From Conexivisphaerales archaeon (lineage in GTDB: Archaea > Thermoproteota > Nitrososphaeria > Conexivisphaerales > DTJL01), in the NCBI GenBank assembly GCA_038728585.1, contig JAVYTR010000005.1, positions 59,063 to 123,062 of the forward strand: DNA of 64,000 nt, in the 5' to 3' direction. This document shows positions 58,513-64,000 of this stretch, piece by piece. The translations under genes and the position numbers were made by a program. Below the pieces are notes generated by a model. The model ran no database searches and was not told the origin of the DNA. It saw only the letters and a list, made by a program, of their open reading frames with translations. Every line of letters begins with the position of its first letter. Position 1 is the stretch's first letter.

Positions 58513-60681
58513 TTATCTGTAGTATGGCACAGGAGCCTTCTCTATCAGCTTTCCTTCCCTTGATGCCCTGACCTTCTTAACTGCATCCTCAAGGTACTGC
58601 ATCGAGATTGCGGCTTCGTTAACATGCTTTTTAGCATCTTCAGGGTCGGGGTACTTGCTCAGGAAGTCCTGTAGAACTAGCGAGACTGCTGTGTTTATTA
58701 CTGAAGCCAGGTCAGCTCCGCTGAACCCATCTGTTGCTTCGGCTATCTTTTCGAAGTTTACATCTCCTGCCAATGGCTTGCCAGCTGAATGTATCTTCAG
58801 TATCTCAAGCCTTGCCGCTCTATCAGGCAGAGGCACATAGATCAGCTTGTCATACCTTCCTGCCCTGAGCAGAGCTGGGTCCACCATATCTATCCTGTTT
58901 GTCGCTGCAAGAACGACTACTCCCGTTAAAGGCTGTATACCATCAAGCTCTGTAAGTAACTGGCTGACAACCCTTTCTGTCACCATGCTGTCAGAGCTGA
59001 CACCTCTTATCGGTGCAAGTGCATCGACCTCATCAAAGAATATTATGCACGGAGAAGCCTGCCTAGCCTTCCTGAAGACTTCTCTCACAGCCTTCTCCGA
59101 CTCGCCGACCCACTTGCTGAGAAGTTCTGGGCCTCTGACTGATATGAAGTTAGCAGAACTTTCAGTCGCCACAGCCTTTGCAAGCATAGTCTTGCCTGTA
59201 CCGGATGGTCCGTACAGCAGAATCCCCTTTGGAATGTTGTAGCCCAACCTCTTGTAAGCATCCGGATACTTCATCGGCCATTCTACAGCTTCCTGCAGCT
59301 CCTTCTTCACCTGTTCAAGCCCTCCTATTTCGTTCCAGTGCACATCAGGTGTTTCGAGGTATACCTCCCTCATCGCTGACGGGGTTATCTCTCTGAGAGC
59401 TTCTTCAAAGTCTGACATAGACACCTGAAGCTTGTTCAGAGTCTCAGGCGGTATCTTCTCTTCATCAAGCTTGATCTCTGGCAGATTCCTCCTCAGCGTC
59501 TTCATCGCTGCTTCCTTGCACAGATACTCAAGGTCAGCTCCTACGTAGCCATGTGTAACTGATGCCAGTCTGTTCAGGTCCACATCGCTTGTCAGGGGCA
59601 TATGCCTGGTGTGAATCTGCAGGATTTCAAGCCTCCCCTTCTTGTCAGGGACCTTGATCTCTATCTCCCTGTCGAACCTTCCCGGCCTGCGAAGAGCTGG
59701 GTCTATTGCGTTCGGTCTGTTTGTTGCAGCGATTACGACAACTTTGCCCCTTCCTTCAAGGCCATCCATCAGCGAAAGGAGCTGTGAAACAACCCTTCTT
59801 TCAACCTCACCAGTAACTTCCTCTCTCTTTGGAGCTATCGAGTCTATCTCGTCTATGAATATGATTGTGGGAGATTTTTCCTTTGCCTCCTTGAATATCT
59901 CCCTCAGCCTCGCTTCAGACTCACCGTAGAACTTGCTCATGATCTCTGGACCGCTTATGCTTATGAAGTGAGCGTTTGTTTCGTTAGCAACAGCTTTTGC
60001 AAGAAGGGTCTTGCCAGTTCCTGGAGGACCATAGAGCAGTACACCCTTTGGTGCCTCGATGCCTAACCTCTCGAACAGCTCCGGGTGTCTTAGCGGGAGC
60101 TCAACCATCTCCCTTATCTTCTGTATTTCATCCTTCAGGCCTCCTATGTCCTCATAGGTTACCTGAGGTACACCTCTAAGCAGCTCACCTTTTTCTGAAA
60201 GCTGGAAGACAGTCCTCTGGCTGATTATAGCAGCCTCAGCACTCGGTGTAAGTCCAACAACCTGAAACGTCAGTCTACCGCCAAAGTAGGGGACCATTAT
60301 GTTGTCCCCCCTTGTTACAGGAACTCCTTCAAGAGCATCAGTTATGTATCTCTCGTCGATAGGGGGAATATTCTCAAGAGGCGCCACTATAACCTTTTCA
60401 GCTGGAACAGCCTTTATCTTTCTGACTGCAACAGTATCTCCTATTGCAACACCAGAATTGTTCCTTGTCAGACCATCTATCCTGATTATACCTCTTCCTT
60501 CGTCAGAGGGGTAGAGAGGCAAACACTTTGCAACAGTCTTTCTCTTGCCTCTTACTTCAAGCACATCACCTGTCGAAGCGCCGAGGGAATCCATTACGTC
60601 ATAATCGACTCTTGCCACACCTCTACCAACATCTCTTGTGTATGCTTCCAGCACTTTCAGATTAACTGTTTCTGCGCTCAA
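58513..60681 (-). CDS. cdc48: Cdc48/VCP-type AAA+ ATPase
   Basis: A 722-residue unfoldase. The N-domain (1-170) has the double-psi barrel and the substrate-binding half. D1 has Walker [11 protein letters not shown] near residue 218 and [12 protein letters not shown] near 276. D2 has Walker [11 protein letters not shown] near 491 and [12 protein letters not shown] near 550. The C-terminus ends VPYYR; Y-Y-R fits the HbYX rule used to dock on the 20S proteasome. TTG 60681 is the start, 11 bases after hsp20, so the two form one operon. Together they suggest protein quality control. Confidence 0.95.
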   Translation of the reverse strand: MSAETVNLKVLEAYTRDVGRGVARVDYDVMDSLGASTGDVLEVRGKRKTVAKCLPLYPSDEGRGIIRIDGLTRNNSGVAIGDTVAVRKIKAVPAEKVIVAPLENIPPIDERYITDALEGVPVTRGDNIMVPYFGGRLTFQVVGLTPSAEAAIISQRTVFQLSEKGELLRGVPQVTYEDIGGLKDEIQKIREMVELPLRHPELFERLGIEAPKGVLLYGPPGTGKTLLAKAVANETNAHFISISGPEIMSKFYGESEARLREIFKEAKEKSPTIIFIDEIDSIAPKREEVTGEVERRVVSQLLSLMDGLEGRGKVVVIAATNRPNAIDPALRRPGRFDREIEIKVPDKKGRLEILQIHTRHMPLTSDVDLNRLASVTHGYVGADLEYLCKEAAMKTLRRNLPEIKLDEEKIPPETLNKLQVSMSDFEEALREITPSAMREVYLETPDVHWNEIGGLEQVKKELQEAVEWPMKYPDAYKRLGYNIPKGILLYGPSGTGKTMLAKAVATESSANFISVRGPELLSKWVGESEKAVREVFRKARQASPCIIFFDEVDALAPIRGVSSDSMVTERVVSQLLTELDGIQPLTGVVVLAATNRIDMVDPALLRAGRYDKLIYVPLPDRAARLEILKIHSAGKPLAGDVNFEKIAEATDGFSGADLASVINTAVSLVLQDFLSKYPDPEDAKKHVNEAAISMQYLEDAVKKVRASREGKLIEKAPVPYYR

Positions 60682-60692
60682 TGTAGTTCCCC

Positions 60693-61181
60693 CTACTCAA
60701 CATCAAGTTGCTTATAGGCTTTATTACCGTTACCACGCAATCTGAACTTTATCTCAAGTATACCATTCTTATACGTTGCTTCACCTGAGTCTGGGTCCAC
60801 AGCGTTCTTTAACTTTACGTGCGTCTTATATACCCTGTCCTCTGACTTCGCTTCTATCGAAATGTTGTCTTCGTCAGCCTGCAGGTTTATCGATTCCTTC
60901 TCCACTCCAGGCATTTCGGCAATAACGTTCAGAGTATCTCTGCTGATGAACTGCTCGACAAGAGGCTCCCTTATTTCTTCCTCTGAACGTACATCCCCGA
61001 AAGTTCTGAAAACAGGTCTGCCGTTTTCAAACTCGAATGTGAACCCCTTTACGTAAGGCTTTTTGAAAAATTCTGCTCTCTCCTTTCTGAAGTTCTTAAT
61101 CATCTCTTCTATTTCCTTCTCCATCTCTTCAAGAAGCTCGTCTATATCGTCGAAGAAATCCGGATTGAAGTCTTCTCCCAC
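60693..61181 (-). CDS. hsp20: Small heat shock protein Hsp20
   Basis: A 162-residue alpha-crystallin-type chaperone. An unusual acidic coiled N-terminus ([23 protein letters not shown]) is followed by the alpha-crystallin core: [30 protein letters not shown] near 93 and the [16 protein letters not shown] near 138-153. The terminal I-x-I binding motif is not obvious, so assembly may differ. GTG 61181 is the start. It is the first gene of the operon with cdc48. Confidence 0.9.
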   Translation of the reverse strand: MGEDFNPDFFDDIDELLEEMEKEIEEMIKNFRKERAEFFKKPYVKGFTFEFENGRPVFRTFGDVRSEEEIREPLVEQFISRDTLNVIAEMPGVEKESINLQADEDNISIEAKSEDRVYKTHVKLKNAVDPDSGEATYKNGILEIKFRLRGNGNKAYKQLDVE

Positions 61182-61209
61182 TTGCTATCATTCTGCTGCG
61201 AAGCGCCAC

Positions 61210-61227
61210 GTCAATTTAAACGTTGAC
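61210..61227 (-). promoter_or_regulatory. Inverted repeat around the hsp20 TATA
   Basis: GTCAA (61210-61214), 8 bases, TTGAC (61223-61227) surrounds the AT core tttaaac, about 36 bases before GTG 61181. It may be an operator for a heat-shock regulator. The arms are short, so chance is possible. Confidence 0.35.
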
Positions 61228-61238
61228 ACAAAGCCTTT

Positions 61239-61571
61239 CTACATTCCTTCTTCCTTCTGAATCTGTGAATTATCCTGAGCATTTATGTTCTCGTTTATCA
61301 CATCTGCCATATAGTGGTCCTTGATCTTGACCTTAACACTCTTGACCCCTTCAACTTCTAGTATCGACCTTTTGATATCTTCTGCTATCTGATATGCAAA
61401 CATAGCAGGGCAGACAGGTGTAGTCATTCTGACCTCTGTGTAGACTTCACCATCATCGCTTATCTCCAGCTTCTCAACCAGGTTAAGCTCCACTATGGGC
61501 ACTCCTATTTCAGGGTCGACGACATAATTCAGCTTCTCCCATATCTCGTTTGTCATCTGTTCCTTGTCCAT
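61239..61571 (-). CDS. MIP18 family (DUF59, SufT-like) iron-sulfur assembly factor
   Basis: A 110-residue protein of the DUF59/MIP18 family. The core is EKLNYVVDPEIGVPIVELNLVEKLEISDDGEVYTEVRMTTPVCPAMFAYQIAEDIKRSIL, residues 12-71, where the conserved Cys is in TTPVCPAM. Homologues help carry or assemble iron-sulfur clusters. The C-terminus is short and polar. It ends 57 bases before the start of hsp20 on the same strand and may be transcribed alone. TFE-beta in this window is a possible cluster user; not shown. Confidence 0.88.
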   Translation of the reverse strand: MDKEQMTNEIWEKLNYVVDPEIGVPIVELNLVEKLEISDDGEVYTEVRMTTPVCPAMFAYQIAEDIKRSILEVEGVKSVKVKIKDHYMADVINENINAQDNSQIQKEEGM

Positions 61572-61767
61572 TGTATGCTTTGGAGATGCAAGGGTTCTAA
61601 TAATGTTTCCTGTTCTTCTGCTATCATGGCATTATCCAACAACCCAAAAATGACTCTAAGCGATTCTGTCATCCGTTTTGTCCAGAGGGTGAAAAGCTGA
61701 GCTCCTGTCCTATTAACTGCAAATCTCGACAGGTGTGACTGATTTAACACTAACCCCTGGCAGAGAG

Positions 61768-61780
61768 TATATAATATACC
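61768..61780 (+). promoter_or_regulatory. Strong TATA box of the histidine kinase gene
   Basis: The block tatataatatacc lies about 33 bases before ATG 61807. A GTG at 61735 and an ATG at 61783 open the same frame but lie upstream of, or too close to, this box, so it supports 61807 as the start. Confidence 0.6.
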
Positions 61781-61806
61781 TCATGTTTTTTGGAGCAGCG
61801 TCAGTC

Positions 61807-63735
61807 ATGGAACTGTCTGAGAGAAGCGAAAGGAATACTGTACTGAGCAAGGAATTGCAGAGCCTGATGAACAGGATAAACTCTGCCTTCCTTCTCCTAG
61901 ATAAGGAGCTCAAGCTCGTCTATGCCAGCAACTTCTCTCTTAGAGTTCTGGGGCTTGAGAATACTGACTACGAAAAGATAGACTTTCTTTCGTTGCTGCC
62001 TGAGAGAGACAGACCTAGAGCTCTCGAGGTCCTTCAGAGAGCTTTGAAAGGAGAGAGCATAAACTCTGTCCTCCTCTCAACCAGGACGAGAAAGGGCGCT
62101 GAGAGGCTTGTATCCTGGCAGATAGAGCCTATCAACCTTGAAGAGATAGCTCTCATTCTTGTAGGTCAGGACATAACTGAAAACGAGACACTGGAAAGAG
62201 AGCTGATGGCAGCGAACGACAAGCTTGCCTCGGTTCTGGATAACAGTACCTTTACCATACTGACGATTGACCTTGACCTGAGAATAGACTATGTTAACAG
62301 GAGGGGTGTGCTTGCAACAGGATATACCAGGGAAGAGCTTCTGGGTAAGCATATTGGCGAGATATTCATCGGTCTCAATGCAGGGGAGCTCGGAGGTTTT
62401 ATGTCCACCATATACAGAGGTGCAACCTTCGGGCCGGCTGAAGCCAGACTCAGGACAAAGGACGGTACGCTAATCTCGTATGAAATAACTGTCGACCCTG
62501 TGTTCGTTCAGGGGACTGTCGTTGGAGCAGTTATAACTGCAAGTGACATTACACAGAGAAAGAGACAGGAGGAGAGAATAAGATTCCAGGCTGCGATGCT
62601 CGACCAAGTTGAAAGCGCTGTCATGGCAGAATCGCTCGAAGGAGAAGTAACATATTGGAACATGGCTTCAGAGAAGCTTTTCGGCTGGAAGGTTAGCGAG
62701 GTTATGGGTAGGGACCTGCTGGGCATAATAAGACCCGAGCCCTTAGCAGGTACTTCTCTGCCTCCAATAAATTCGCTAAAGACCCTCGGAAGCTGGAATG
62801 GCGATATTCAGCTGGAGAGAAGGGATGGAACCAAATTCCCGGCCAGAGTATCTGTTTCGTTGATTACGGGCAGAGATGAAAGACCTATGGCTATAGCATT
62901 TGTTGTTGTCGACCTGACTGAGAGGCTTCACTTGGAGGACCAGCTGAGAGAATTCAACGAGCAGCTTTCAAGACTCGTCGAACAGAGGACAAGACAGCTT
63001 CAGATATCTCAGGAGAAGCTCGTAAAGGCTGAGAGGCTTGCTGCGATAGGAGAACTGGCAGCTCAGGTCGGGCATGACCTCAGAAATCCTCTGACCAGTA
63101 TAAACACAGCAATCTATCTGCTTGACAGCATGCTCTCAGACAACTCTGGAGAAGAGGTCAGGCTTGCAATAAAGACGATGAAGAAATCGATTGAGCATGC
63201 CAACAGGATAATCGAGGAGCTGCTGGAGTATTCAAGGGGCACTATTGCAGAAACAAGGGTAGAAAGGATGAAGGGGCTTGTTCAGGCAGCAATAGAGAGG
63301 CTGAAGATTCCAAAGAACGTAGAGATTTTGAACAACATCCCCGAAGATGTAATAGCTGACGTCGACGGGTCAAGGATGCAGAGGGTATTTGAGAATCTCA
63401 TAAAGAATTCTATAGATGCAATGCCGAAGGGAGGCAGAATCCTTCTTGAAGGCGGTTCGGATGAGAACAAGGTCTGGATAGAAGTCAAGGATAACGGGAC
63501 AGGTATAAAGAAGAGCGAGCTTGCCAATATGTTCAAGCCTCTTTTCACAACCAAGCCACAGGGTATGGGTCTTGGGCTACCTATATGCAAGAGGATCGTC
63601 GAGGCTCATGGAGGAAGCATATCTCTAGACAGCACATGGGGAGTTGGAACTACTGTCAGGGTGGAGCTGCCAGCAGTGAAACCAGGGAAAGCTAGGAAGG
63701 AGCTCCTTGACGTAGGACTTAGCAGTCAAGGTTAG
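61807..63735 (+). CDS. PAS-domain sensor histidine kinase
   Basis: A kinase of about 642 residues without membrane helices, so it is cytoplasmic. Residues about 15-385 hold three PAS domains: one around LDKELKLVYASNFSLRVLGLENTDYEKIDF, one around DLDLRIDYVNRRGVLATGYTREELLGKHIGEIF, one around SLEGEVTYWNMASEKLFGWKVSEVMGRDLL. A coiled linker leads to HisKA with the phospho-His in QVGHDLRNPLTSI near residue 420. The ATPase core has ENLIKNSIDAMP (N box), VKDNGTGIKKSE (G1) and GMGLGLPICKRIVEAHGG (G2). No response regulator is adjacent. The next gene is a TldD-type peptidase. Confidence 0.9.
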   Translation: MELSERSERNTVLSKELQSLMNRINSAFLLLDKELKLVYASNFSLRVLGLENTDYEKIDFLSLLPERDRPRALEVLQRALKGESINSVLLSTRTRKGAERLVSWQIEPINLEEIALILVGQDITENETLERELMAANDKLASVLDNSTFTILTIDLDLRIDYVNRRGVLATGYTREELLGKHIGEIFIGLNAGELGGFMSTIYRGATFGPAEARLRTKDGTLISYEITVDPVFVQGTVVGAVITASDITQRKRQEERIRFQAAMLDQVESAVMAESLEGEVTYWNMASEKLFGWKVSEVMGRDLLGIIRPEPLAGTSLPPINSLKTLGSWNGDIQLERRDGTKFPARVSVSLITGRDERPMAIAFVVVDLTERLHLEDQLREFNEQLSRLVEQRTRQLQISQEKLVKAERLAAIGELAAQVGHDLRNPLTSINTAIYLLDSMLSDNSGEEVRLAIKTMKKSIEHANRIIEELLEYSRGTIAETRVERMKGLVQAAIERLKIPKNVEILNNIPEDVIADVDGSRMQRVFENLIKNSIDAMPKGGRILLEGGSDENKVWIEVKDNGTGIKKSELANMFKPLFTTKPQGMGLGLPICKRIVEAHGGSISLDSTWGVGTTVRVELPAVKPGKARKELLDVGLSSQG

Positions 63736-63783
63736 GCAGCAACATCTGCAAAAATCAAATACCTGCTGGGTCAAGCCTCTGCT

Positions 63784-64000
63784 ATGGTATCACTTCAGTA
63801 TGACCTGGCAGAAGAGGCTCTGAAGGAAGCAGAAGCATCAGGCGCAGAATACGCTGAAGCAAGGCTGCACTGGAATATGGAGCAGGAAGTTGCGATCAAG
63901 AACGGAGAATTCGAGCCACCGGGCTATTCAGAATCGTTTGGTATAGGGATGAGGGTTCTTTACAGGGGTGCTCTGGCGTTCGGGGCAACGAATCTGCTCA
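63784..64000 (+). CDS. TldD/PmbA family protein, N-terminal part (truncated by window)
   Basis: The first 72 codons of a gene that runs off the right edge. It starts MVSLQYDLAEEALKEAEASG and continues with GAEYAEARLHWNMEQEVAIKNGEFE and SFGIGMRVLYRGALAFGATNLL. This is the N-terminus of TldD/PmbA-type proteins, which mature peptides or act as zinc proteases in pairs. A TATA-like caaatacc (about 63757-63764) lies near 25 bases before ATG 63784. The active-site HExxxH is beyond the window, so the function is inferred from the N-terminus only. Confidence 0.75.
   Translation, partial: MVSLQYDLAEEALKEAEASGAEYAEARLHWNMEQEVAIKNGEFEPPGYSESFGIGMRVLYRGALAFGATNLL

Overview
The window reads as the chromosome of a heterotrophic archaeon. 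It carries TFB, a TFE-beta-like factor, SRP19, Gar1, ribosomal protein S8e, archaeal-type CCA transferase, Trm1, archease, Cdc48, GPN GTPase and myo-inositol-phosphate synthase. Many starts are TTG or GTG, preceded about 25-28 nt upstream by TATA-like boxes, which points to mostly leaderless transcription. Gene content fits the Nitrososphaerota (Thaumarchaeota) or a related Thermoproteota lineage. No ammonia-oxidation genes are present and catabolic genes are common, so a non-nitrifying soil or sediment group is likely. The lineage is an inference, not proved here. No rRNA, CRISPR array or intact insertion sequence was seen.

Region 1, about 1-21.2 kb, looks accessory. It has long gaps, transporters and catabolic enzymes: a truncated sensor domain, an M20 deacylase, an iron-type alcohol dehydrogenase, an MFS/SCP2-like/alpha-beta hydrolase operon, an orphan ParB, a pair of unrecognised zinc-binding proteins, an MBL hydrolase and a CMD-fold protein. 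Then comes a complete BMP-type ABC transporter (binding protein convergent to its own ATPase and permeases), a NodB-fold hydrolase of the HpPgdA type, a BKACE enzyme, an MFS carrier and an Asp/Glu-racemase-superfamily enzyme with an arylmalonate-decarboxylase-like active site. The last five units may form an undescribed uptake-and-degradation pathway for an imide, amide or dicarboxylate compound.

Region 2, about 21.4-30.7 kb, is information processing: S8e, SRP19, gar1, tfb, TFE-beta, RlmE-like methyltransferase, trm1, THEP1 NTPase and RNase HII, followed by ino1, a cis-prenyltransferase and a DUF373 membrane protein. Region 3, about 30.8-41.9 kb, has a coiled-coil protein, a probable vitamin (cobalamin-like) capture pair (DUF4430 lipoprotein-like protein plus ECF S component), a DUF4443 regulator, a GNAT/ADP-forming acyl-CoA synthetase fusion, an APC permease and the guaB-purA-purB operon with a palindrome over its TATA box.

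Region 4, about 42-57.2 kb, is rich in RNA metabolism: tRNA-Ser(UGA) with an apparent intron beside archease, tRNA-Pro(GGG), cca, thpR, a COG1325 protein, rnz, trmG10 and also prs. An M1 aminopeptidase with a HEAT tail, a CinA-like protein, a GPN GTPase and a Holliday junction resolvase that seems to start at CTG are also here. Region 5, about 57.2-64 kb, holds a site-2 protease, an hsp20-cdc48 operon, a MIP18-family protein, a PAS histidine kinase and the start of a TldD/PmbA-family gene cut by the window edge.
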